NCBI RefSeq assembly: GCF_030272615.1
Contig: NC_081410.1
Coordinates: forward strand, 504,424,942-504,488,941
Length of the DNA: 64,000 bases
Reading direction: 5' to 3'
Origin: Cryptomeria japonica
Lineage: Eukaryota > Streptophyta > Pinopsida > Cupressales > Cupressaceae
The position numbers and the translations under genes are program-made. Positions 35,095 to 46,850 of this stretch are shown one piece after another (positions within the stretch are counted from its first letter, which is position 1; every line of letters begins with the position of its first letter). A model generated the notes under the pieces. That model saw nothing but the letters and a program-made list of their open reading frames with translations. It had not been told where the DNA came from and did no database searches.

Positions 35095-35764
35095 AGAACA
35101 AGCAAGTGATAGAGAATCGTGACGACACATCCCGCTCACAATGAGTGATGTGGAATCGTCTCTATCACGAAGACACTCAAACAATAGTCAAAGACATCTC
35201 ATAAACATATCATCATATGTAATCATGAAGTAGGGTTAGCGTAATCATAATCATCATCAAAACCATGATAAATCTAATCTATCAATAATCCATCACATAA
35301 TGAGCATATAAAATCCATCGAGTACATATATCATCAAATCCCATGAACAATCATGATGGTACCAACATCCATATAGATAATCAAAATAGCCTATGTCCAA
35401 TAGTGTCTAACATCAATCACAAGTCACTGAAGCACATGAGTAATCATCATCCAAATCATCAAAATATAGTCTAGATAAGTCTATCAAGCATAATATAAAA
35501 ATCAACTCTAGTCAAAATAAGTCAAATCAAGGGTGGACACTACATATTATATCATGTAGCACCAAACTCTGTTCTAGTTATTGTTTTGCTCATGTAGCAT
35601 AAATTGTACATGTACCTGTAGCAATAGTTCAGACCTTGTTGTACTACTTGTTCTTTATTTGTGAATGTTCAGGTGCCTAGAGCTAGGTAGGTGCCATCAA
35701 TTTTAAATATTAAAGAAGATTTGATAAAATCTGAGGGAGGAAACCCTTCTCTTAGGGAGAAATG

Positions 35765-38700
35765 AGTGATGAAGATTGCTACTTGGAACATTTAAGAGCT
35801 TAAATTCTCCCAACAAAGGATATCTAATCAAATACAAATGAGAAAATATGTTGGTCAATATCTTGTTGTTGTGGGAACCCAAATTCAATGTAAATGATGA
35901 ACATTACACAAGTTTTCACTTTTTTGGTTGGGATGGCTCTTTCATGGATGCTATTAGTGAACTCAATGTAAATGATGAACATTACACAAGTTTTCAAATC
36001 TTTGGCTAGGATGTCTCTTTCATGGATGCTATTAGTGCTATTGGTGAGATAGGTGTACTATGGCACTCTTTAACAAAGTCTAGTAATTTAACACAATCAA
36101 TTTGGATGCTAATTAGATCCTTAGTAAGGTATGGAGTTATTCTTATGATAAATAGAGTTTCTATTGTTTAATGTTTAAATTTTCCAATTAGAAAACAAGA
36201 AGAATCATGCTATGGGCTTCCCTCAATGCTGAAATAGAAAATCATTCTTAGGATAAGATAATTTTGGGTAGAGATTTCAATACATACTAAGTGTGGCTGA
36301 AAAGAGTTTGGTATTGTCCTCGACCCGAATCAATGAAGAATTTGAAAACATTCATGGATTTGTAGATGTGATCCCAAGAATGGAATCTACATATGGACCA
36401 ATTATCAAAAAGGGTTTACTAATAGTGCTGAAAGATTGGACTGACTCTTATATTCTACCCATTGGCTTAATTGTACCACAATAATGGAATTAAAAATCTT
36501 ATCTTTATCTTGTCCCAATCATTGTCTAGTAAAGTTGTCATAATAGTAATATTTCCCTTTGGAGAGATTTTGTTTCAAATTTGAACTAATATGGTTTCGA
36601 AGGGTAGACTTAATTGACCTTATAAAATGATGGTGGGAAATGGCTCTATTTTTTTTTGGAACAAAAAGTTTCATATCTATGAAGAAAATGTAGCAAGCCA
36701 AAAACAACCTAAAGGAATGGAAGTGACTCTCCTTCAAAAACATTTTTGAAGAAAAGATCGTAATCGAAGAGGAGATAATTGTTTTAAATGAGAACGTTAT
36801 CATATCAAACATATTTTATGAAGATTATGCAAAGGAAAAATCATTGCTTATTGAGAAAGCCAAAATTTTGGTGCAAAAAGAAGAATTTTAGAGCAAAGTT
36901 AGGGGAGTTGTGATTGTTGGACAGTGATGATAATACCAAAAAAATTTCATGATTCTACAAAAATTGGAAAATTTCAAAGTAGAATTGAGACAATAAAATG
37001 CTCTAATGGGAAAACAACAATGACAACGTCAAAGATTCATATTGAGTCTATTAATTTATTTAGTTATTTGTTGGTTCCTATTAGGGTGATAGAAAGCTTT
37101 CATGCTTTAAAGTTATTCGAGAATATTCCTATGCTCTCACAAATGACAACAATTAAATGCTAGTAGACTCATTCACAAAACATAAGATCAAACAAGCAGC
37201 ATTTCAGATGCATCTTAATAAGTCCCTAATAAAATAGGTTTCCAATTCTATTTTACCATAAATATTAGGAAGTTTTGGGTAGAGAAATATGGAAAACCAC
37301 AAAAAAAATTCTAAGAAAAAAAAAAGAGGTTTTAAAAGAGGTGAGCAACACCTGAATTGATTTGATTTCAAAGAAGCCTAAGTGCACAATTTTCTCCGAT
37401 TATAGATCAATTTCCCTATGCAATGCACTATATAAAATTATTTCTAAAGCTTTGGCAAATAGATTGAAATTGATATCGGTTCACATAATATCAAAAACAA
37501 TAAATGGTTTCATCTTGGGGAGAGAAATTGTGGATAGTATAATAGTAGAAAACAAACAAATCCACTCCATAAATGGTGCTCAACAAAAATGTATGATGAT
37601 AAAGTTGAAAATAAGAAAAGCGTGTGATGCCCTCTCTAGTGGAGATTCCTAATCTATGCATTAAAACAATAGAGATCTAGCAATATATGGTACATGTATA
37701 CTACTTGATTCTTGGGTCTTGTTAATGTGGATCCTTCGTAAGCACAAACGACATTTAGTAAGGGGAACCCCTCTCTTCTTTTCTATTTTTCATAATGGTG
37801 GAAGCCTTTGAAAGATTGGTTGAAAGGAAAAGAGTGGCTAGTCTATAGAGAGGAGTTACTTTGGCCCACAATATAGATTCTTTGGTGAGGCATCTTTGAA
37901 TGAGGCATAAGTCATCAACAAAACTTTGAAAAAATATATTGATATTACAGGGTAGATTATAAACAAAGAAAATAAAAAAAATATTTTTTTCTAAATATAA
38001 TTCTTTGTAGAAAAGAATAGAAGTGTTGATGTTTTCAAGTGACACAATCACATGTAAATATCTTGGAGCACCATTTTTCAAAGGTCCAATCAAAATGAAT
38101 ATGTGAAGTCATATGATGGAAAATTACAAGAATAAAGCCACAACTTGTAAGCAAAGGTGACTCTCTCTAACAATAATAATAACAATCTTTAAAGCAATCC
38201 TTGTTACATCCCTAATCTACATTATGTCTTGTATGCAATTAATAAAAAAAAAATGGACCAATTTGGAGGGGAGGATGAAAAAATTCTTATGAGAAGCTTA
38301 AAATGATAACAAGAGAATCCCCCATCCATTGGAATATTGTCATGAAATCTACTAGGGCTGATGTGTAGGCATAAAATTTAAAAAACATAAAATTATAGAA
38401 TCTAATGCTTTGGGAAAAGTTGATTTGAAAAATGTATAGATAACCAGAAAAAAATTTGATACAAAATCTTCCTAAATAAATATTTGGATTTTAACGAATC
38501 AAGACTAATACTTACCATTGCTAATTCTAGTGGATCAAATATTTGGCATTTCATATGGGATTGTCAATCTATCATCATAGACCACATGACATGGCAGGTA
38601 AATAATGGGAAAAATAGAATTTTTTGGCATGACTCATGGAACGATTATAACCCCCAGTAGATAATGAATCTTTAAGGGACTGATGATTCCCCCTTTGAAT

Positions 38701-39461
38701 TTGTATGGAAATAATTTGGTGTGTGTATAAAACAAGGGAATATTGGCCAACCTTAGATACCAGATTCAATTAGTAGAAGTTATGAATGAAATAAGGTCCT
38801 AAAAGCTATGTTGGAACAAGTGGGTCTTGGCAAAAGCTAGTGCATTTTCTTGGACTATGTTACATCAACAAATTTTAACTTGGGGCCAATTAAAAGCTAT
38901 TGGGATCAAAGGTCCAAGTTGGCGTGTTCTCTATAAATAAAATGATGAAAAATTTAATCACCTGTCATTTCTTTTATGTTCACTATGGCATGCTAGGGAT
39001 AGCTACAAGGAAATTTTTATTGGTTAAGTCCCCAACAAAATGATATCTTGGAACTATTATAGAGCTAGTCAATCATGAAACAAAGGAATTTTTTGGTAGG
39101 AATTTGGTTTTACATGTCCATATTTTCTTATATGGAATGTATAGAAGGAGAGGAATCAAAGAATTCTTATAAATATAAACTTGCAGTTGTCGAGATTATC
39201 TAAATACATGAAAGAAGCATCTATGAATTGATGAATTTGCATGCTAAAACTCAGAGGAAAGCTATATTCACTAGCTAGGAAGGAATATTACTGAAACAAT
39301 GGGACATGACATTATGTTTCCATCTCATTTTACCTTGTTTGTATGCATGTCTAGCTAAGAAAAGAAGGGTAGCTAGGTGGTTATTGCATCCTAGGTGAAG
39401 GTTGAAGAAGGATTTTTATGAGGTTGCCAAAGAAAATCCTAGATCCTCTAGTGTCATTTGT
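35765..39461 (+). pseudogene. Decayed plant LINE (non-LTR retrotransposon): endonuclease, RT and RNase H-like remnants
   Basis: The frame opens at about 35766 with MKIATWNI, the signature start of a LINE APE-type endonuclease. GEIGVLWHSLTKSS follows near 36040. The RT is clearest at 37362-37652: DYRSISLCNALYKIISKALA, then NRLK, NGFILGREIVDSIIV and MIKLKIRKACDALS. A GTPLFFSIF segment near 37770 is the following RT motif. The F-A-D-D block has decayed (only ...AHNIDSLVRHL near 37865). At 39402-39450 KDFYEVAKENPRSSS resembles the opening of the RNase H-like domain of plant LINEs. Stops and frameshifts are everywhere. It ends at the gypsy junction near 39461, with no poly(A) tail. Confidence 0.8.
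35884..36030. repeat. 71-bp tandem duplication inside the LINE
   Basis: CAATGTAAATGATGAACATT through TCATGGATGCTATTAGTG appears twice back to back, with a few differences. It breaks the endonuclease reading frame region. Confidence 0.85.
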
Positions 39462-39483
39462 ATCACACTTCACAGGCACGACA

Positions 39484-39507
39484 ATTTGGCACCCATCGTG
39501 GGGCTGG
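39484..39507 (+). promoter_or_regulatory. Primer binding site of the plus-strand gypsy element
   Basis: TTTGGCACCCATCGTGGGGC follows the LTR remnant at once and matches the minus-strand element's site at 2291-2310 in all but a few bases. Confidence 0.75.
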
Positions 39508-41521
39508 AAATCTCATTTTTGGCCTCTCAAGCATCATCAAATCTTTATTTATGGTCGGGTTGGAATCAAAATCTCATACAAGTTCCTTTTTTGGCTCGTA
39601 CGAGCTCCTTTGTGAACTTGGACGATAATTCTTTCTTACTCATACGAGCTTATGATTTGTCGTACGAGCCTGCTTCTACACTCGGACGATCTCAGAAAGA
39701 TTCTTGTACGAATAGGTAAATCATGTCGTATGACATTCTACTTCTGTGTTTTTAAAATAGACTGCATTTTTGGGGTTTCATACTTTGATTCGATTATTAA
39801 TAATGCTAACCCTGGTCTGTTTGTGAGTTTTTCAGCAGCCTAATTGGTTTTTGCAGGACGATTGTCGAAGATTACGCTTGTCAAAGACTCATTGCATAAA
39901 AACACATCATGACTACTAATGCATCTATTTTGCAGGCTACCTAAAAGAATTCAACAAAACTTTTAAATCTTTCTAGGCACACTTATTTTTGCTAATCGAA
40001 ATGAACAATCATGTTTTATGTATTTTGATGATAGGCAAGTATGCTATCACCTTTCTTAGGTGATCAGAAAGCTAGACTCATCCTTTGCTTTCATTAGTGC
40101 ATTTCTTTAGCGGGCCTGGAATAACTCTTAGCCATTAAGGCCGATGAGAGGGGAACGACCTAAGTGGGAATGGCTAATGCCAAGTAATCCAACCCACTAT
40201 AAAATAAATGTGATTTGATGAAAATCAAGTCAATGATAGTGCTCGGGAATAGTTCTCCTTCGTACCTTTGGGTATATCAAACCTTGGTTTTCAAGGCTGG
40301 GAGACCTCTTAATTGAGTATTATACCCCGACGCGCCAAACAGATCCCTTACTAGTTCCAGTTAAATTAGAAGCTACCTGATTCACCTCTGAAAGGGTGAT
40401 AATCTTTATGCAAGAGAGATAGTAACTCTCCCAAGACACTTGCCATATCTTGCCCCCATTCGCATTTGGAGTTGGATAATATGACGTTGAGAATCCATTG
40501 CGTGAGACTCAGTGGCCATATTCTGATTAGCTATTGGGTGTGTACCTAAGTTTGCAAGAAAAGGTTTTCTCTCTCAGCCAACTTCTTTAGGGTGTAGCAT
40601 GCTTGAGGTCACTTAACATATCACGTGTTTTCCATGTATTCATCCCTAAATCGTAAAATCAGACATTTAAAATTGGAAAACATAAGCAAAACATCAAACT
40701 TCATTGATCAAAATTCGGCCAAACAAACATATTTTTTCTATTATGTTCTCTGTCGTATGATGAATATGATTTGTCATATGCTGGTAAAAATTGTCATACG
40801 AGCCTGTTTAGTATAAAATCTTTTGTCGTATGGCTTATTAAGTTTTGTCGTATGAGGCCTTTTGTTTATCGTGTGGCTTAGGGGGAATTGTCATACGAGC
40901 CTGTGCTTTGTCATATGAAATTTTGGATTTGTCATATGGGCTTATATTTATTATCGTTTAAGGCTTCTTAAATTGTCGTATGAATTTCTATCTCTATTGG
41001 TCCAAAACTGTCTTCTTGCACATCTTTTTCAGATCTGTCGTATCTGCTCGGTTAATTTGCAGTGATCATAAACGCCTGCTATCTATCATTTTATGCTTGG
41101 ATTGTCTTCTTGGTTAGCTTGGTCAAGTTGCCATTTGTCAAATCAGACTCTAGAACATAAACACCTCAAGAATTTCAAGTGCTCACACTCAACAAGTTCA
41201 AGATCTAAGCATCTCGAAGTGCATTATCACCCTCTTTGATAAACTGATCACTCAAACATAGTTTCTCATCAGGATCTATCATCCCTTATCACGAAACTAC
41301 AACGTTTGGTCAGGATAATCTTGTCCCACATCATAGGATATATCGTTCCTAATAGACTTGATTTTTATCAAATCATCATCATTGCACTCCAAAACCAAGG
41401 ATCAAAAAACTTACAAACTTTTAAACACTTAAACCATCTTTTCGTGTCATATCGCTCTATCACATTTACATTGACAATTGATCACTTATCAAAACAAATT
41501 TTGGACAATTGAACCCCTGAA
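39508..41521 (+). other. Untranslated leader of the gypsy element
   Basis: About 2 kb without supportable ORFs. It holds two TCGTACGA-type palindrome arrays (39585-39730 and 40740-41050) and, at 40050-40620, the block conserved with 601-1100 in inverse orientation. A 21-bp motif ATAGGATATATCGTTCCTAA near 41335 recurs in the 3' untranslated part near 46475. Confidence 0.65.
40740..41050. repeat. Second palindromic TGTCGTATGA array in the gypsy leader
   Basis: TTGTCGTATGA, TTGTCATACGAGCCTGT, TTGTCATATGA and related forms recur at least ten times about every 20-35 bp, drifted copies of the TCGTACGA palindrome. Two units share the longer ATTGTCATACGAGCCTGT. Confidence 0.7.
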
Positions 41522-44500
41522 ATGGAAACAAAAACATTTGCAATAGCTGAAAATCATATCAACATGACATACCAAAGCAAAACACAAGAAGAAAACATGA
41601 CAAACCAACATATCAGAGAAATCAAACAAGTCCAAAATCAAAATCCAACTATGTCAAAACCTCACAAGGATTCAAATACATCTCACAAGAAAGGTGGCTC
41701 TTTTATGCAACTCTTAAAGATATCCCTAAAGGATTTGGCTAAAGAAGATCACAATCACGCACCTATGTCTAGCAATGGCTCATTCCTCCATAAGAAAATT
41801 GACTCTCCAAAGGAATCTATTCCTTCACCTCCTGAAAGCTTGCAAGAACCTTCCATAGCATCCTCACTAAAAAGTATACCCATCAAGCATATTTCAGAGG
41901 ATCCTATTCAAAGCTCATTTGCTTCATATCCAAGCATTAATTCATTGCAACATCACCATAGTGCTTCCTTGCAAATTGAAGTCCTCATTCATAGAACGCT
42001 CGTTAAATGTGTCCTAATAGATGGGGGAGTTGGCTTGAACATTTTCTCTTTGAGTCTTGTCCGTGCTCTAGGTTATTCAGAAGATGCAGTTGACCCCTTG
42101 AAAAAGATCACCATTAAAGCCTATGATGGAGAAGAACGTTCCTCTAAAGGAATTGTGGTATTACCCATCAGAGTGAGACCTTTGCAGAAAGATACAAAAT
42201 GCCAAGTTCTAGAATTAGACTTATCATACAACATACTTCTAGGGAGACCATGTATACATGACATACAAGTTGTTCCATCAACATATCATCAATGCCTGAA
42301 GTTTCCATACAATGGCCAGTAAATCACGATCTCAGCAGACTCAAATCCATTGCAGCATTGTAGTAATCTAAAACCAACTCAAGAGGTCATTGTTTCACAT
42401 AATAGAGAGGTAGCATATTCAAGCACACAATCCAAGGAACAATCATTTGCATCAATTTTGTCAAACATGGAAAAACAAATGCAGCTAAAAGATCGAGGGA
42501 CCAGAGAATATTTTCTATCATGGAAAAACAAACAAGAGCAACTTGAAATTGGAAGAGAAGAAGAATATGTAGGAGTCGATATAGTTCACATGTATGCAGG
42601 GAAAACGTTAGGAACTAGCCTACTTGAATTAGAATCACATTCGATTGACTTGGATTTAATTGAGGACAATCAGGAACTCCTTGTGTGAGGTCATTCTAAC
42701 GAGAGTATCGTTCTAGACATGGAAATACATATTGAAAGCTCTGACATCTCTATCATGACCACTAATATCTTTGACATAATTCAACATGAGGATCCTTTAT
42801 CCTTAATCCTTCCTGAACCTATGGACTAGGAAAATGAAGGACATACTGCCATTGACACCTTACCAAATGACCAGACCATATCCTTATATCTTAATGAAAT
42901 CAAACCCGCAACAACTTTCACCAAGGATTTCGCTAGCGCATCTTCCAGTCAAGTGGGTGCCAAATCTCCTAGTCACAAAAAGTAAAAATAAAGGACGCAT
43001 CTAATAGTGAAAACCTCCTTGAGGTGCCGAAAGATGGGAGATTTGACACCTTACCTAAATTTTATCAAGAAAGGTCATCTATCCTAATCGAACCAATAGA
43101 GGCAGTTATGATTGGCACAATTGATCTACATCCAGCAATCTCTTTATCAAAACATGAAGTACAGAAATATTTGGAACCCTTCAAAGGATGGCAAATCAAT
43201 TTTACCTGGTCATATGCAGACATTCCAGGGTTCGAGCCATATCTCACAATACATCACCCGAATATTAGTCCAGGAGTAGGCATCAATAATGAAACACAAC
43301 ATGGATCAGGAGCAAGCATTCTATTCATCACACCACAAGGTCATACAATTCCAAAAGCATACAAATTAAGCTTTCCATGCACCAACAACACAGCAGAATA
43401 TGAAGCTTTGGTTATAGGTATCAAAATGGCTATAGAATGGAACATTACAAAACTTCAAGTCTTTGGAGACTCTCAGCTTGTCATCAATCAAATTAATGAT
43501 GACTGTCAAACAAAGGACGAAAAATTAATACCTTATAAAAAGATGGTTGATGATATCAAGAAATACTTTGTAGAAATAATTTTTAGTAGATTCCAAGTAA
43601 TGACAACGACGCAGTAGATGCCATGGCTACACTGGCTTCTCTCCTTCGAACACAGGAAAATCAACATTATGAATTCCTGGTGGAAGAGTTGTTTTACCTT
43701 GCTCATAATTGTCCTGATTCCCAAACTATATGTCACCTTGTTGGGCATGATTCATCCCGTTATGGCCAAACTTACACATACCTGAAAGATAACACCTTAC
43801 CTCCCAACTTATCTAAAAATCAAAAGAGAAACTTTATTCACCAATCCTCCCATTTTACTCTTGTCGTGGATACCCTGTTTAAACAAGGTCTAGAAGGTAC
43901 TCTTTTAAGATGTCTCTAACAAGAAGAATCTGAGAAGGCCTTACATGAAGTCCCTAATGTCATTTGTGGCACTCATTCAAGTGGTCTTACCCTTTCTAAA
44001 AAACTCATACGCTTGGGCTATTATTGACCGAATATGGAATGGGATTCTTTTCAGATAGCTAGAACATGCAAACAACGTCAAATCCATGGGAATTTGATTC
44101 ATGCACCAACACAAGAACTTCATGCTTTGGCAACATCTTGGCCTTTCTACCAATGGTGTCTTAATCTAGTAGGAAAGATAAATCCTTTCTTCATATAATA
44201 GTCACAAATTCATCCTTATAGCTACAAAATATTTCACAAAATGGATTGAGGCAGTACCTCTCACAAATATCACAGGGAAATAAATTGTTGCATTTATCTT
44301 GAATTAGATCATTTGTCGCTATGGAATACCAATGACCATTATCACTGATAATGGGCGACCGTTCAAGAATCAGGATGTACAAGAACTATGTGAGAATTTC
44401 AAGATCCAACACAGATTCTCCACACCCTACTATCCACAAGGAAATGGGCAAGCAGAAGCATCAAACAAAACAATTCTGAAAATCCTCAAAAAGACAGTGA

Positions 44501-45015
44501 ATGATGCTGGAAGAGATTGGCATATTTAATTAAACCTCGCTCTATGGGCCTACCATACCAGTATCTGCACACCAATATGTGCCACACCTTTCTCTCGTGT
44601 TTATGGATTAGAAGCAATACTGCCAATAGAAGTAGAGATACCTTCTCTACGAGTATCATTAAAAGGTCTCATCTCAAATGAAGAACAATGAGTATCTAGA
44701 TTACAAGAGTTAGAATTAATCCATGAACGAAGACAAAATGGCTTTGATCATTTAAAGGTATATCAGCAAAGAATGTGTCAGAGTTATAATCATAGGGTCA
44801 AACCAAGAGTCTTTCAAGTTGGGGAACTAGTACTAAAGGAAAATCCACGCAACTAGGAAGATCGAGAAAATAAAGGAAAGTTTGAACCAAACTAGTTAGG
44901 TCTGGTTGTAATCACAACAATATTTGGATCAGGAGCATATCAGCGATCAACATAGGATGGAGACCAGCTTGACGAACCCATCAATAGCATGCATCTGAAG
45001 AAATTTTATGTCTAA
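41522..45015 (+). pseudogene. Gypsy polyprotein remnant: protease, RNase H, integrase
   Basis: 41522-42322 is open for 266 codons. Its C-terminal half is an aspartic protease (KCVLIDGGVGLNIFSLSL, then LSYNILLGRPCIHD); its N-terminal half is polar, with no capsid domain visible. 42350-42688 and 42689-43023 are linker with stops. At 43024-43617 the frame has the start of RT (FTWSYADIPGFEPYL) and then jumps straight to an RNase H domain (HGSGASILFITPQGH, NTAEYEALVIGIKMA, LQVFGDSQLVINQI), so the RT palm is deleted near 43260. Integrase follows: the zinc-binding H-H-C-C region (44000-44080, second Cys now Arg), YYPNMEW with W now a stop, and TDNGRPFKNQDVQELC plus PYYPQGNGQAEASNKTI (44340-44470). 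It ends HLKKFYV at about 45015. Confidence 0.85.
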
Positions 45016-45250
45016 AAAAATAGAAAAATCAAAAACAGTGAAAAAATAGAAAAATAAAAAACAGTGAAAAAAGAAGAAAAATCAAAGACAGTGAAAAAGC
45101 AGAAAAATAAAAAACAATGAAAAAAGCAGAAAAAATAAAAAACAGTGAAAAAGCAAAAAATCCAAAAGTGAAAAAGCAGAAAAATAAAAAAAAGTGAAAA
45201 AGCAAAAAATCCAAAAAAAAAATCAAATATGAGAAAAAGTGAAATAAAAA
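45016..45250. repeat. A-rich minisatellite between pol and the 3' LTR
   Basis: Units of AGAAAAATAAAAAACAGTGAAAAA type repeat about nine times with small length changes (20-33 bp). Phe-rich ORFs on the opposite strand are artefacts of it. Confidence 0.85.
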
Positions 45251-46850
45251 CAGATGGTGAAAACATGGCAAACAAGCGCTATCTGTCAGCTAGCTCTTCC
45301 ATCTATTAGTTCATGCATCCTTCCGCTTGCATTCTTTTCCATCAGCGTTGTTCATATCCATAATGAATCCTTTGTACATACATAGGCATCCCAACTAATC
45401 TCTCACCATGGTTTGGATCATTGAGTATATCATAACGACTTTGTTTCTAGGCTTGGGGCAAAATCCTGCACCTAGCTGGGGGCAAAATTCTTGATCACTT
45501 TGAGCTTAATCAAATAGGTAGAACAACAGTTAAACAACCCTTATCAAGCAAAAATTGAGACACATCCAAATTTGAACATGAGATCAAATTATCAACCATC
45601 AACCTATCACTAAGTCAGTATAAGCACATTTGCACACTTTTCAATGGATGATATCTTTTGGGTAATGATTTTTACATTATTGTTCAACTTTTCTATATTG
45701 ATTTTTGCTATTATAATTTCTGAGTGAGTCCAAGATATCTTTGACTAGAGGAACAAGGAAGGAACATGATATTTTTTCTTGTCTATTGTTTGTAAATTAA
45801 TCATTAGTAGGTGCAAATTTGTCTCTGGACGTGATCATCGAAGTATCATTGAAGACATTTCCGATTTGCATATACAAATGGTTAATACTACCTGTTTTAT
45901 GCAGGAAACACTCAGGTCATCTCGGTTCAATTATACCTCGATGCTTTTGCTAACTTGCCATATCAAAATCCAGGAAGGAAGTACTCAGGTCATAATGGTT
46001 TAATTATACCATTGATGTTTGCACTCACTTCCCACATTTCAAAAGCTCAATGATGACAAAAATGCAATAATCCAGTGACTAGTCCGATCGTAGCTTTGCA
46101 TTTCATTTGCATTGGCATTTGCATTTAAGCTTGCATTTCATTCTTGCATGGGATCTCGCATGCTCATTTTATCCAAGGTTAAATCTATCGCAAGAATCAT
46201 CAAGGTATCATCACAAGTGTATACGCAATCAGACTGATGACTCATATCTCTCCAAATATTGTTGACCCAGTGAAAATCTTATGTTATCCCTACCAACAGA
46301 ACCAACATCAGCATATCCAAATCTTCCTGCAACTTGATATCAACAAACTGTCAGTTCTTTATCTAATCAACCTTATCAATTAGAAAAATAAATCAAATTT
46401 AATCGATTCTATCATATCTTATACAGGATGTCTCTTTCTTGAAACCAGATGTTATGATCATGTCTTATACAAGATATATCGTTCCTGAAACCAAACGCTT
46501 TGATCATCTTTGTCTTATATAGGAGGTGTCATTCCTAAAACCAGACTGAATCTTGATCTTATCAATCTAAGCAATCAAGATTTATCAAACACATCACCAT
46601 GATTGTAGAACTCGCATTTTCATCAAACATAGTTGTAGAAATCAAATCATTTCTAATCGGGATATCAATTTCACAAAAATTCGTAAAACTCCAAAGTTCA
46701 ATTATCTCAATTGATCTCCTGAGGGGGCATCATCATACCGCAATCTATCAATCAATAGTTGGGCCATCCTATCGAACCAATATCATCATCAAAATGAGAT
46801 TATTCTTTGAATCAATGCATCATCACACCTCGCTTCAAAGAGGGGCAAAA
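45251..46850 (+). other. 3' untranslated part of the gypsy element with internal repeats
   Basis: No coding. A unit with CTCAGGTCAT and AATTATACC is duplicated at about 45900-46010. A ~47-bp unit (TCTTATACAGGATGTCTCTT...CTTGAAACCAGA) is repeated three times at 46420-46560. AAAGAGGGGCAAAA at 46837-46850 is the polypurine tract against the LTR. Confidence 0.65.

Larger units (their letters stand above)
31462..35544. mobile_element. 4.08-kb solo-LTR-like element with target duplication TATTA
   Basis: It begins TGTAATGCCCGCCAAAATACCC and ends AGGGTGGACACTACA. The terminal 13 bp form an imperfect inverted repeat (TGTAATGCCCGCC against TGTAGTGTCCACC). A perfect TATTA duplication flanks it (31457-31461 and 35545-35549). 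Neither end recurs inside, and no protein family is visible on either strand, so it is best read as a solo LTR of a family with very long LTRs or a fully non-coding LTR-type element. Small ORFs inside (32288-32556, 33301-34217) have no family features. The orientation is undecided. Confidence 0.7.

Noticed and set aside
45012-45275. Phe-rich minus-strand ORFs as membrane proteins
   Set aside because: They are translations of the A-rich minisatellite.
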